Assembly: GCA_050258035.1 (NCBI GenBank)
Contig: JBLMYA010000103.1
Coordinates: 1-44,956 of the forward strand
DNA from: DATBLE01 sp050258035
Lineage (GTDB): Bacteria; Actinomycetota; Thermoleophilia; Gaiellales; Gaiellaceae
Reading direction: 5' to 3'
Length of the DNA: 44,956 bases
The notes beneath the pieces were generated by a model that did not search any database, was not told where the DNA came from, and was given only the letters and a program-made list of their open reading frames with translations. This document shows positions 21,937 to 30,686 of the stretch, piece by piece. Position numbers and translations under genes: made by a program. Every line of letters starts with the position of its first letter. Within the stretch, counting starts at the first letter, position 1.

Positions 21937-23934
21937 CTAGCGACGGGCCTTCGCGAGCAGCGTCGTGAACGGGCTCGGGCGGCTGAGGCCTGCCGCTTGA
22001 CGCCGAAGCTTCTCCCGCTTCTTCTTGTACCCGGTGCCCGCGATCCCCTCCGGGTTGACGAGCAGGGTGATGATCAGGGCGAACCCGCCGATCAGGAGCG
22101 CCCAGTTCCCGTTCAGGCCGAACCACTTGTCGAACGCGTGCGGCAACAGACCCTCGGTCGCGCCGATCCCCGCGATGACCGCGCCGGAGACCATCGTGAT
22201 GCCGCCGAAGTAGGCGAACGCGATCAGTCCGAGAGCGGCCACTGCGCCGAAGCGGCTGGAGCTGACGGAGCCGAAGTTGTACGCGTACAGCGCACCGGCC
22301 ATCCCGGCGATGAAAGCGGCGATGCCGAAGCCGGCGAGCTTCGTGTTCCGGACGTTGATCCCCGCCGCGGCGGCAGCCCGCTCGTTCGAACGAACGGCGA
22401 GCATGCGCTGCCCGAGGCCGGAGCGCCGGATGTTCGCGACGAGCAGAGCGAGCAGCACGGTCGCCGCGAGGACGAGGAAGCCGAAGACGGGGCTGGGGAG
22501 ATCGCCGTCCAGCCCCCTGAAGGAGGCGTCCGGGGCGAGATTCAGCCCGCCGATCGACGGCTGGTCGACCGGGGAGCCGCGCGGCCCGCCTCCCCAGCGG
22601 GAGTTCAGGAAGCCGAACTGCTCGAGGGCGACCGCCCCCGCCAGCGTGACGACCGCGAGGCTCACGCCGCGCACCCGGAGGGCGGACACCGCGATCAGGA
22701 GCCCGACGATCGTGGCGGTCGCAGCACCGATCAGGAGCGAGAGCGGGAACCTTGCCCAGACGCCTCCGACGTCCGTCGTCAGGTGCGACATCATGAAGCC
22801 GGCGACACCGGCGAGGGCGAGCTGGACGACCGAGATCTGGCCGACGAAGCCGATGATCACGACCAGCGAGAGGCAGATGATGACGCCGAGCAGCGAGTTG
22901 ATCAGCGCCTGCCGGAAGTCGTACGGGAACACGATCAGGCAGAGCACGCCCGCGACCGACGCGATCGCGCTCGACCTGAGCAGCCGCTCCGGCCGGGGCA
23001 CGAACGGAAGACGCTTCTCGACCAGCTCGCCGCGGCTCGGCAGGCTCGCTCCCCGCAGGAAGAGCGCGACGACGATGACGAGGAAGACGAAGAGCTCGTA
23101 CACGCCGCGGACCGGTGCGCCTCCGACGTCGGTCGGATACCAACTCTGCGACTGCCAGTAGACGAGCAGCCACTGGACCGCGCCCATCGCGAGCCCCGCG
23201 AAGCAGGCGATGAAGAACGACGTGAAGCCGGCCAGCAGCGCCGCCCCCAGCGCCGGCACGATCTGGAACGCGAGCGTCTGCGCGTCGAGCGTGACGAGCG
23301 GGGCGACGAGAACGCCGAGCCCACCGGCGACGACGCAGGCGAGCACCGTGTTGATCACCGCCAGGCGGCTCGGAGAGAGGCCGGCGAGCATCGCGGACAC
23401 CTCGTTCTCGGACGCGGCCCTCGTCGACAGGCCGAAGGGCGTCCAGCGATACAGCGCCGCGAGCACCGCCGCCACGACGACGACGATGCCGGCAAGCCAG
23501 AAGCGGTCCTCGGGCACGACCCGGCCGAAGACCGTCACGGTGCCCGACGGCAGGATCGACGGCGCCGACTTCTGGGTGTCGCCGAAGACGACGATCGCGC
23601 CCGCCTGCAGGACGAGCAGGAGGCCGAGCGAGGCTGCCAGCTTGGCCAGCGGTGCCGTGTTCCGGAGCGGGCGGAAGATCGCCAGCTCGATCAGCACCCC
23701 GAAACCTGCCATGCAGACGAGCGTCAGGACGTACGCCGGCGCAGTCGAGAGCGTGAAGCCGAAGTAGCCGGTCTTGAACGACCAGAAAAGGTACGCCCCG
23801 ATCATCGCGATCGCGCCGACCGCGAGATTGATCACCCCGGATCCCCGGTAGATGAGGACGACGCCGAGGGCAATGCTCGAGATCAGGGCGCCTGCGCCCA
23901 GGCCCAGCGCGGCGTAGAGGATGACGTTCTGCAT
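21937..23934 (-). CDS. Branched-chain amino acid type ABC permease, LivH-LivM fusion
   Basis: A 665-residue membrane protein in which a LivH-like half (about 1-300: YAALGLGAGALISSIALGVVLIYRGSGVINLAVG) is joined to a LivM-like half (about 325-665: INSLLGVIICLSLVVIIGFVGQISVVQLALAGV). Each half has the cytoplasmic EAA-type helix, for example MLAVRSNERAAAAAGIN in the second. The two permeases of a Liv transporter are usually separate genes. It lies downstream of a substrate-binding protein on the same strand; no ATPase gene (livG/livF) is in the window. The C-terminal tail is basic. Confidence 0.92.
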   Translation of the reverse strand: MQNVILYAALGLGAGALISSIALGVVLIYRGSGVINLAVGAIAMIGAYLFWSFKTGYFGFTLSTAPAYVLTLVCMAGFGVLIELAIFRPLRNTAPLAKLAASLGLLLVLQAGAIVVFGDTQKSAPSILPSGTVTVFGRVVPEDRFWLAGIVVVVAAVLAALYRWTPFGLSTRAASENEVSAMLAGLSPSRLAVINTVLACVVAGGLGVLVAPLVTLDAQTLAFQIVPALGAALLAGFTSFFIACFAGLAMGAVQWLLVYWQSQSWYPTDVGGAPVRGVYELFVFLVIVVALFLRGASLPSRGELVEKRLPFVPRPERLLRSSAIASVAGVLCLIVFPYDFRQALINSLLGVIICLSLVVIIGFVGQISVVQLALAGVAGFMMSHLTTDVGGVWARFPLSLLIGAATATIVGLLIAVSALRVRGVSLAVVTLAGAVALEQFGFLNSRWGGGPRGSPVDQPSIGGLNLAPDASFRGLDGDLPSPVFGFLVLAATVLLALLVANIRRSGLGQRMLAVRSNERAAAAAGINVRNTKLAGFGIAAFIAGMAGALYAYNFGSVSSSRFGAVAALGLIAFAYFGGITMVSGAVIAGIGATEGLLPHAFDKWFGLNGNWALLIGGFALIITLLVNPEGIAGTGYKKKREKLRRQAAGLSRPSPFTTLLAKARR

Positions 23935-24002
23935 CCGCCCTCAGTCTCCCACCGGCGGCGGGCCCGGCTCGCTGCGGGGCCCGCCGCTGAGAGTCGACTC
24001 TC

Positions 24003-25286
24003 CTACTTGGCTCCGGGAGGCTTCAGCCAGCCGGAGGCCGCCTTCCACTTCCCCTTGCCCTGGTAGCTGTAGAACTGCGTCTCGTTTCCGCAGACGGCCG
24101 GCTCGCCGGGCGACGCCTTGCCGCAGGCGATGTTCGGGGCCGCCAGGATCAGCGGGCCCTTGAAGGTCTTGAACCCGGCGCTCACCGACGCGGCGCTGAT
24201 CTTGTTGAAGGGGATCGTGTTCACGATCTTCACGGTCGCGAGCATCTCCTCCCACGCGATCTCGGCGAAGACGTTGACCATGTCGGCGACAGTGGCGCCG
24301 TACTGCAGGCCCTTCTTCAGGTAGAGCGACGACTGCGGCGACCGCAGGTTGACGAGTGTCTGCGCGATGCCGTACGTCCACTGCGGGAGGTCACCACCCG
24401 CATACGCGACCTTCGGGATGAAGGTGCAGAGCGGCGTCGAGAGCACCGGCTTCGAGTAGTGGATCTGGTCCAGCGCCCGCGCGAACGGGACGCAGTCCGT
24501 GAACCCGAGAGCCGGGATGATCATGTCGGACGAGCTCGCCTGCGTCGCGGGCCCGACCAGGTCCGTGGCCAGCTGCGGCGTCGCGATCATGGTCACCTTC
24601 ACGCCCACCTGCTGCATGCCCTTCCGGAGCGCGAACGCCGCGGTGTCCGCACCGGGCTGGTTCGGATACACGATCGTCACGGTCTTCACCTTCGGCAGGA
24701 AGCGCTTCGTGTACGTGCCGAACGGGCCGAGCACGCTCGTCTGGCTGCCGTTCAGGAAGTAGGCGTTCTTCGCCGTCGGGTCGGCGGCGTTGGCGGTGAC
24801 CCCGCCGATGATCGGCTTGGTCCCCTTGATCGTCGCGTAGATCGACTGGTTCCCGACGACGACCGCGCCGTAGAGGATGACGTGCACGTTCTTGTCGTTG
24901 GCCATCTGCTGGCCACAGCGGACGCCCTCCTCCTCGGCCTGGGCGATGAAGCACTCGTTCAGCTTGATCGGATGGCCGTGGATGCCGCCGAGCTCGGCGT
25001 TCGCCATCCGCACGGCGGCCTCGATCACCCGGGTCGGCTGCGGGAAGTTGAAGTTCGGCGGACCGCCCTGACCGTTGATGAAACCGATCGTGACGGGTGA
25101 CAGTTTCGCCTTCGCCTTGCCTTTGCCCCCGACGTAGAGCTGGTAGTTGAGGACCTGCGGCGGGGGAGCCGCAGTCGTTGCCGCGAGAGCCGCGACGGCC
25201 GAGACGGCGAGACACGTCCCGACCGTCACCGCAAGCGCGAGTCCGCGCCGCCCGGGGGCCGCGCGAAGAAGTCCCGCTACACGCAT
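24003..25286 (-). CDS. Liv-type ABC transporter substrate-binding protein
   Basis: A 427-residue protein from ATG 25286 with a GGAGGAGGGA ribosome site. An Arg-rich n-region and hydrophobic core (GLALAVTVGTCLAVSAVAALA) form a signal peptide. The mature part is a type I periplasmic-binding fold: VTIGFINGQGGPPNFNFPQP, then AAVRMANAELGGIHGHPIKL, VHVILYGAVVVGNQS, and VKTVTIVYPNQPGADTAAF. Several Cys residues are present (CFIAQAEEEGVRCG; ACGKASPGEPAVCG), possibly disulfides. The ligand is unknown; the family binds amino acids, amides or aromatic acids. It leads the unit with the LivHM fusion. Confidence 0.92.
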   Translation of the reverse strand: MRVAGLLRAAPGRRGLALAVTVGTCLAVSAVAALAATTAAPPPQVLNYQLYVGGKGKAKAKLSPVTIGFINGQGGPPNFNFPQPTRVIEAAVRMANAELGGIHGHPIKLNECFIAQAEEEGVRCGQQMANDKNVHVILYGAVVVGNQSIYATIKGTKPIIGGVTANAADPTAKNAYFLNGSQTSVLGPFGTYTKRFLPKVKTVTIVYPNQPGADTAAFALRKGMQQVGVKVTMIATPQLATDLVGPATQASSSDMIIPALGFTDCVPFARALDQIHYSKPVLSTPLCTFIPKVAYAGGDLPQWTYGIAQTLVNLRSPQSSLYLKKGLQYGATVADMVNVFAEIAWEEMLATVKIVNTIPFNKISAASVSAGFKTFKGPLILAAPNIACGKASPGEPAVCGNETQFYSYQGKGKWKAASGWLKPPGAK

Positions 25287-25417
25287 TCTCTGTCCCTCCT
25301 CCGAGCCTCTGGAACGCTCCGCGCGCGAGCCCGTCGGTGCCCGCACAGCCGACTGGGACACCGGGGCGTGGCACGCCCTTCCGTTCGGTTTGGCGTGGTG
25401 CTCGTACGGTGGCGGCA

Positions 25418-25446
25418 ACTATCCCGCCGCTCCCTGCGGGTGTCAA
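25418..25446 (-). promoter_or_regulatory. Sigma-70-like promoter of the substrate-binding protein gene
   Basis: On the minus strand TTGACA (25446-25441) is separated by exactly 17 bp from GATAGT (25423-25418). Transcription would begin near 25411, leaving a leader of about 125 nt before the ATG at 25286. This is the best-formed promoter in the window. Confidence 0.65.
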
Positions 25447-25518
25447 GCGATCCGACGGCCGCGGTGCGCGCGTCGTCAAGTCCCGCGGCGGGCCGATCCC
25501 GACCGCCGCCGGACCGGC

Positions 25519-25911
25519 TTACGCGAGCGCTTTGGCCTTGATCGAGTCGAACTCCTCCTGCGTGATCGCCCCCGAGTCGAGCAGGCTCTTCGCCTTCTCG
25601 ATCTCGGCAGTCGCCCCGCCGCCGGAGACCGACTTGACGTAGTCGTCGAACTGCTGCTGGGCGGCCTGCGCGTCGTTCATGCTGCGCTCCGCCATTCCCT
25701 TGCTCTCGGCGATCAGGTAGACGAACACGCCGAGGAACGGGAGGAGAACGACGAAGATCAGCCAGAGCGTCTTGCCGCCACCGTGGATGTCGTGCCGGCG
25801 GAAGATGTCGGCGATGACCCGGAACAGGATCATGAACCAGACGACGAAGAGGAAGAAGATCAGCATCGTCCAGAGGACATCCAGGAACGGATAGTCGGCG
25901 GCGAGCGGCAC
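25519..25911 (-). CDS. PLDc_N/SHOCT-domain membrane protein
   Basis: About 130 residues. Two N-terminal membrane spans (FLDVLWTMLIFFLFVVWFMILF and LIFVVLLPFLGVFVYLIAES) form the phospholipase D nuclease N-terminal-like module. A linker rich in Gln and Ala leads to a C-terminal SHOCT motif, EIEKAKSLLDSGAITQEEFDSIKAKAL. Such proteins are common and uncharacterised in actinobacteria. I prefer the GTG at 25911 (MPLAADYPFLDV) because AAAGGTG sits about 6 nt before it; a GTG at 25920 overlaps that site. Confidence 0.88.
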   Translation of the reverse strand: MPLAADYPFLDVLWTMLIFFLFVVWFMILFRVIADIFRRHDIHGGGKTLWLIFVVLLPFLGVFVYLIAESKGMAERSMNDAQAAQQQFDDYVKSVSGGGATAEIEKAKSLLDSGAITQEEFDSIKAKALA

Positions 25912-26039
25912 GGGGTTCACCTTTCTGTCGAGGACCTGAGGATTGACGCGCTTGGAGCATTTTCCCGCTCGCCGAGCCAGCCTGCAAGCCGCGCGCAGCT
26001 GAGCCGGGGCAAGGTTGTCCGTGCACGGCTCCGGGAGTT

Positions 26040-27722
26040 GTGGTGGGCTACGCCGCCGTGACCGGACTCCGGGACAAGATCCTCGACGCCGGACGCTCGC
26101 TCCGCAGCGTCTTCGCGAACCCCGGCCTGCGCCGGCTCGAGCTCGCCTTCACCGGGTCGATCGTCGGCGACTGGGCCTACGCGGTTGCAGTCGCGCTGTA
26201 CGCGTTCGAGCACGGCGGCCCGACGGCGGTGGGCGTCCTCGGCGTGGCCCGGTACATCTCGCTCGCGATCGTCACCCCGTTCGCCTCGACGCTCGGCGAC
26301 CGGTACTCGCGGCGCCTCGTGATGGTCGCCTCCGACACGACCCGGGCGGTCCTCGTCGCCGCGGCGGCGGTGCTGATCTGGAGCGACGGGCCGTCGATCG
26401 CCGTGTACACCCTCGCGATCGTCACCGCCGTCTGTGGGTCGCCGTTCCGGTCGAGCCAGGCTGCGCTCCTCCCCCAGCTGGCGCGCGACCCGATCGAGCT
26501 CGCCGCGGCGAACGTCGCCTCCTCGACGGTCGAGAGCATCGGCTTCTTCGCCGGCCCCGCGCTCGCAGGCCTCATGCTGGCCGTCACCTCGATCCCCGTC
26601 GTCTACGTCTTCAACGCGGTCACGTTCCTGTGGTCGGCCGCACTCGTGCTCGGTGTTCGCCTGCCGCCGAAAAGGGATGAGTCCCCCGGGGAGGAGAAGC
26701 AGGAGGCGCCCGAGAAGGAGAGCTTCCTGGCCGAGGCGTCCGCCGGCTACCGCACGATCCTCGGTGACCGCAACCTTCGCCTGCTCGTCGGCCTCTACTG
26801 CGGGCAGACGGTGGTCGCCGGCGCCTCGCTCGTCTTCACGGTCACGATCGCGCTCGACCTGCTCGACCTCGGTCGCTCGGGGTTGGGCTACATCAACGCG
26901 ACGCTCGGGATCGGCGGTCTCGTCGGCGGGTTCGTCGCGCTCGTGCTCGCGCAGCGCGGCAAGCTCGCGCGCGACTTCGGCATCGGCGTCGCGCTCTGGT
27001 CGGCGCCGCTGCTCCTCGTCGCGGCGTGGCCGACGATCGGGACGACCGTCGCGGTGATGTGCCTGCTCGGGCTCGCGAACTCGGTCGTCGACGTCAACGC
27101 GTACACGATCCTTCAGCGGATCATCCCGGAAGGGACGATGGCGCGCGTGTTCGGCGCGATGGAGAGCGCCGTGATCGGCGGCATGGCGCTCGGTGCGCTG
27201 GCGATGCCGGCGCTGATCAACACGATCGGGCTCCGCTGGGGGCTCGTGGTCATCGGTTCCGGCGTGACCGTCCTCGTCGTGGTGGGATTGCCCGGGCTGC
27301 GCAGGATCGACCTCGTCATCGAGCCTCCGTCGAGCCTCGGTCTGCTGCGCGGGGTGCCGTTGCTCGCCCTGCTCCCGGAGCCGACGCTCGAGGCGCTCGC
27401 GCGCTCGGCGGTGCGGGTCGAGGCCGAGCCCGGCGAGGTCGTCATCCGCGAGGGCGAACCCGGCGATCTCTTCTACGTGATCGAGAGCGGTCAGGTCGAA
27501 GTGACCAAGGACGGCCGCCACGTCGCGACACTCGGGCCCGGCGACTACGTCGGCGAGATCGCACTGCTCCGCGACGTTCCGCGGACTGCGACCGTCACGG
27601 CGACGACCGCAGCCGTCTTCCAGGCGCTCGACCGCGCCACGTTCGTACCGGCCGTGACAGGCCAGGGCGAGTTCCAGGAGGCAGCCGACACGGCGATGGC
27701 GACCCGGCTCGCGATGCTCTGA
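26040..27722 (+). CDS. MFS transporter with C-terminal cyclic-nucleotide-binding domain
   Basis: A 560-residue fusion. Residues about 20-425 form an MFS transporter of the enterobactin-exporter/MFS_3 type with about twelve spans and a cytoplasmic loop (PPKRDESPGEEKQEAPEKES) in the middle. Residues about 440-560 are a cNMP-binding domain: ALARSAVRVEAEPGEVVIREGE, PGDLFYVIESGQVEV, and LGPGDYVGEIALLRDVPRTATV, the phosphate-binding cassette including GE..LL....RTATV. This suggests transport gated by cAMP or a similar nucleotide; it is inferred from domain content. The substrate is unknown. Confidence 0.92.
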   Translation: MVGYAAVTGLRDKILDAGRSLRSVFANPGLRRLELAFTGSIVGDWAYAVAVALYAFEHGGPTAVGVLGVARYISLAIVTPFASTLGDRYSRRLVMVASDTTRAVLVAAAAVLIWSDGPSIAVYTLAIVTAVCGSPFRSSQAALLPQLARDPIELAAANVASSTVESIGFFAGPALAGLMLAVTSIPVVYVFNAVTFLWSAALVLGVRLPPKRDESPGEEKQEAPEKESFLAEASAGYRTILGDRNLRLLVGLYCGQTVVAGASLVFTVTIALDLLDLGRSGLGYINATLGIGGLVGGFVALVLAQRGKLARDFGIGVALWSAPLLLVAAWPTIGTTVAVMCLLGLANSVVDVNAYTILQRIIPEGTMARVFGAMESAVIGGMALGALAMPALINTIGLRWGLVVIGSGVTVLVVVGLPGLRRIDLVIEPPSSLGLLRGVPLLALLPEPTLEALARSAVRVEAEPGEVVIREGEPGDLFYVIESGQVEVTKDGRHVATLGPGDYVGEIALLRDVPRTATVTATTAAVFQALDRATFVPAVTGQGEFQEAADTAMATRLAML

Positions 27723-27752
27723 GCCGGGCGACCCGAGTGCGCCGAGCGGCAC

Positions 27753-28169
27753 TCAGCCGTCGATCGCCGGCGCGGCGCCGTACTCCTCGTCCGTGACGTG
27801 TTCGAGCCAGGTCGCGTTGCTGCCCTGCTCGTCGACGTCGAGCATCGCGAGGTGCGCCATGAACCTCGTCGCCGCGGCGCCGTGCCAGTGCTCCTCGCCC
27901 GGCTCGAAGAACACGCGGTCTCCGGGACGGATCACCTCGACCGGCCCACCGCGCCGCTGGGCGTGGCCGACGCCCTCGAGGACGTAGATCGTCTGGCCGT
28001 TCGGATGCGTGTGCCACGCCGTGCGCGCACCCGGGGTGAAGTGCACCCAACTCGCGCTCAGGCGCGAGGTGCCTGCCGGAGCCGCGACCGCGTCGATGTG
28101 GACGGCGCCGGTGAACCAGTCACTCGGCCCGGGCGTGGTGTCGACGCCGCCGCTCTTCGTGATCTGCAT
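27753..28169 (-). CDS. Cupin-domain protein
   Basis: A 138-residue protein from ATG 28169 with a GGAGGAG ribosome site. The cupin motifs are clear: motif 1 HFTPGARTAWHTHPNGQTIYVLEG and motif 2 IRPGDRVFFEPGEEHWHGA, giving His, His, Gln and His metal ligands. It resembles small cupins annotated as carboxymuconolactone- or mandelonitrile-lyase-like; the activity is unknown. It is divergent from the MDR dehydrogenase at 28253 across 83 bp, which contains a TACGAT candidate -10 box (28220-28225) for the plus gene. Confidence 0.9.
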   Translation of the reverse strand: MQITKSGGVDTTPGPSDWFTGAVHIDAVAAPAGTSRLSASWVHFTPGARTAWHTHPNGQTIYVLEGVGHAQRRGGPVEVIRPGDRVFFEPGEEHWHGAAATRFMAHLAMLDVDEQGSNATWLEHVTDEEYGAAPAIDG

Positions 28170-28252
28170 CGGTCTCCTCCTGGTAAAGGGGTCCGGGGTC
28201 GCCGCCCGTTCGCGCACCATACGATGAACCGTCGAGGAAAGGCAGCAGCTCC

Positions 28253-29287
28253 ATGCGTGCAACCGTCATGTACGGCGCCGGCGACGTCCGGGTCGAGAAC
28301 GTCCCCGACGCCCGGCTGGTCGAGCCGACCGACGCCCTTCTCGTCGTCACGAGCGCCTGCATCTGCGGCAGCGACCTCTGGCCGTACAAGTCGATGGAGC
28401 CGACCGAGGACGGCCGACGGATGGGTCACGAGTTCATCGGCCGGGTGGAGGCGGTCGGCGCCGACGTCCGGACCGTGGGGCCGGGCGACCTCGTCGTCGC
28501 CCCGTTCGCCTGGTCCGACGGAACCTGCGTCTTCTGCCGGGAGGGGCTTCAGACCTCGTGCCTGCACGGCGGCTGGTGGGGCGGAACCGAGCAGGACGGC
28601 GGCCAGGGCGAGGCCGTTCGCGTCCCCCAGGCCGACGGGACGCTCGTCGTCCTGCCGGTCGACCAGGACGACGCGCTGATGCCGTCCCTGCTCACGCTCT
28701 CGGACGTCATGGGAACCGGGCACCACGCCGCCCTCGCCGCCCGGGTCGGGCCGGGGAAGGACGTGGCCGTCGTCGGGGACGGCGCGGTCGGCCTGTGCGG
28801 GGTGATCGCGGCCAGGCGTCTCGGCGCCGAACGGATCTTCATGCTCGGCCGCCATCCCGACCGGATCGCCCTGGCGGAGGACTTCGGCGCGACGGACATC
28901 GTCACCGAGCGGGGCGAGGAGGCGGTCGAGCGGGTGAAGGAGCTGACCGGAGGCCTCGGCGTCCACTCGGTCCTCGAGTGCGTCGGCTACGAGCAGTCGA
29001 TGCTCACTGCGCTCGGCATCGTCCGGCCCGGAGGCGCAGTGGGCCGAGTGGGCGTCCCCCAGCACGAGACGATCCCGGCGGGAGGACCGATCTTCTACGC
29101 GAACGTCACGATCGGCGGCGGCCCTGCACCGGCCCGCGCCTACATCGAGGAGCTCCTCCCGGACGTCCTCGAAGGCAGGATCGAGCCGGGTCGCGTCTTC
29201 GACCGGAGCGTGGGGCTGGACGGCGTGCCCGACGGGTACCGCGCGATGGACGAGCGCGAGGCGATCAAGGTGCTGATCGAGCCCTGA
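28253..29287 (+). CDS. Zinc-binding MDR-family dehydrogenase
   Basis: A 344-residue alcohol-dehydrogenase-like protein starting MRATVMYGAGDVRVENVPDA. The catalytic zinc region is CICGSDLW with GHEFIGRVEAVG. Structural zinc is reduced to three cysteines (TCVFCREGLQTSC), with no fourth Cys at the usual place. The Rossmann motif is GDGAVGLCGV, followed by GRHPDRIALAEDFGATD, where an Arg-containing loop could favour NADP. It belongs to the threonine/formaldehyde-dehydrogenase-like branch; the substrate is unknown. It is divergent from a cupin gene, which may act in the same pathway. Confidence 0.9.
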   Translation: MRATVMYGAGDVRVENVPDARLVEPTDALLVVTSACICGSDLWPYKSMEPTEDGRRMGHEFIGRVEAVGADVRTVGPGDLVVAPFAWSDGTCVFCREGLQTSCLHGGWWGGTEQDGGQGEAVRVPQADGTLVVLPVDQDDALMPSLLTLSDVMGTGHHAALAARVGPGKDVAVVGDGAVGLCGVIAARRLGAERIFMLGRHPDRIALAEDFGATDIVTERGEEAVERVKELTGGLGVHSVLECVGYEQSMLTALGIVRPGGAVGRVGVPQHETIPAGGPIFYANVTIGGGPAPARAYIEELLPDVLEGRIEPGRVFDRSVGLDGVPDGYRAMDEREAIKVLIEP

Positions 29288-29309
29288 TGCGCCTGCCGCA
29301 CACGGTCGG

Positions 29310-29600
29310 TCAATAGAACGACGACCTGGTCCACGGCGGTCGTGCCAGGCTCGCCAGCAGCTCGGCTGCGCCGTCGTGCAGTACCCGGTCGCCGTGGGTG
29401 ACCGGCACCCGCTCGACGTCGAGCTTCGCCAGCGGCTCCAGCGTCGGCAGCAGACGCTGCTCGAAGGCGCCACGGGCACGCACGCTCTCCCGCTCCCTCG
29501 GCTTCCACCAGCGACTGGACGAGGTCGGGTGGAGGCAGCGAGCCCCTCGAGACGAACGGCGCCTCGTCGCCGGTGCTGGAGATAGAGGCCCCGCCATCCC
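29310..29600 (-). pseudogene. Remnant of an MBL-fold hydrolase gene
   Basis: Two frames together give the C-terminal part of a metallo-beta-lactamase-fold protein. One frame reads GDEAPFVSRGSLPPPDLVQSLVEAEG; after a one-base shift near 29505 the other reads RARGAFEQRLLPTLEPLA, then LDVERVPVTHGDRVLHDGAAELLASLA. The last segment matches the usual VTHGxPVL ending of this group. The N-terminal HxHxDH half is missing; the space upstream is taken by the start of the divergent BrkB-like gene. It looks like a decayed 3' end. The assignment rests on the short C-terminal motif. Confidence 0.5.
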
Positions 29601-29650
29601 GCTCACTATGATCCTCGCCGGGAGCCCCGGGCGGAGGTGGCAACTCGGCG

Positions 29651-30556
29651 ATGAAGGAGAGCGAGGAAGCGGACCGGGTATCCCTCGGCGGGACGCAGCC
29701 GAAGCCGACGCTGATCCGCAGGCTGACGCTCCTGCTCGGGCGGAGCCGGGCGCTACGGGCCCGTCTCGAAGCCGCCCGGTCCCGCTCGCGGGCCCTCGAC
29801 GTGTCGTTCGAGGTGATCGAGCGGGACTCCGACATCGGCGGAGGCATCCTCGCCGGGGCGCTCGCGTACCGGCTGTTCCTGTTCTTCCTCCCGCTCGCCT
29901 TCCTGCTCGTCGCGGCGCTCGGCCTCCTCTCGAGGTGGTTCGACGTCAGCCCGCAGGAGATCGGCCGGGACATCGGCGTCGTCAGCCTCGTGACGAAGGA
30001 GGTGGCCGCGTCCTCCCGGAGCGGGGCCGGCTGGTGGGTCGCCCTCGTCGCCGCCGTCGCCCTCGCCTACGTGACGTCGGTGCTCTACCGCGCCGTTGCG
30101 ATCGTGCATGCCCTCGCCTGGCAACGCTCCGCCGCCGCCGCAAAGGCCGAACGCTCGCTCGGCGTCTTCGTGCTCTGCCTCGCCGCCCAGCTCGTGCTCA
30201 CGGCCGGCACGGGACCGCTGCGCGCCCCGACCGGGCTCGTGAACATCCTCGTCCTCATCGTCTACCCGCTGGGCATCGGTGCGATCTGGCTGGTCATGTC
30301 GATCAGGCTCCCCCACGGCTCCGCCGGCTGGCGCGACCTTCTTCCCGGCGCCGCGCTCTACGGTGTCGGCCTGCTGCTCATCCACGTCTTCAACGTCTAC
30401 GTCCTCGACCGCCTGCACGAGTCGCGATCCAGCACCTACGGTACGCTCGGCGCGGCCGCCGCGGTGCTCCTCGGCCTCTACTTCATCGGGCGGCTGATCG
30501 TCGGCACGGCCATCCTGAACGCGACGCTGTTCGAGCGCACCCGCCGACGCGGCTGA
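29651..30556 (+). CDS. YihY/BrkB-family membrane protein
   Basis: A 301-residue protein with a charged N-terminus and about six membrane spans. Family marks include ALDVSFEVIERDSDIGGGILAGALAYRLFLFFLPLAF in the first span (inner part AGALAYRLF) and the glycine-rich YGTLGAAAAVLLGLYFIGRLIVGTAIL (inner part LYFIGRLIV) at the C-terminus. The family is often mislabelled as ribonuclease BN; its function is unknown. An upstream GGAGG at 29634-29638 is about 12 nt from the ATG. Confidence 0.88.
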   Translation: MKESEEADRVSLGGTQPKPTLIRRLTLLLGRSRALRARLEAARSRSRALDVSFEVIERDSDIGGGILAGALAYRLFLFFLPLAFLLVAALGLLSRWFDVSPQEIGRDIGVVSLVTKEVAASSRSGAGWWVALVAAVALAYVTSVLYRAVAIVHALAWQRSAAAAKAERSLGVFVLCLAAQLVLTAGTGPLRAPTGLVNILVLIVYPLGIGAIWLVMSIRLPHGSAGWRDLLPGAALYGVGLLLIHVFNVYVLDRLHESRSSTYGTLGAAAAVLLGLYFIGRLIVGTAILNATLFERTRRRG

Positions 30557-30686
30557 GGCCGGTGCCACGGTGTCGGTTGCGCCGGCCGAGGCGCCCCACA
30601 TGCGGCCCGCACCCACCCCCCGCTGGGCTTCTTCGCGCTGCGCCACCTCCGGCGGGACCGCTACCTGCGAGCGCGAAGGGCGAACG

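Noticed and set aside
21997..24066. 689-codon plus-strand frame opposite LivHM
   Set aside because: Shadow of the permease; highly charged low-complexity translation.
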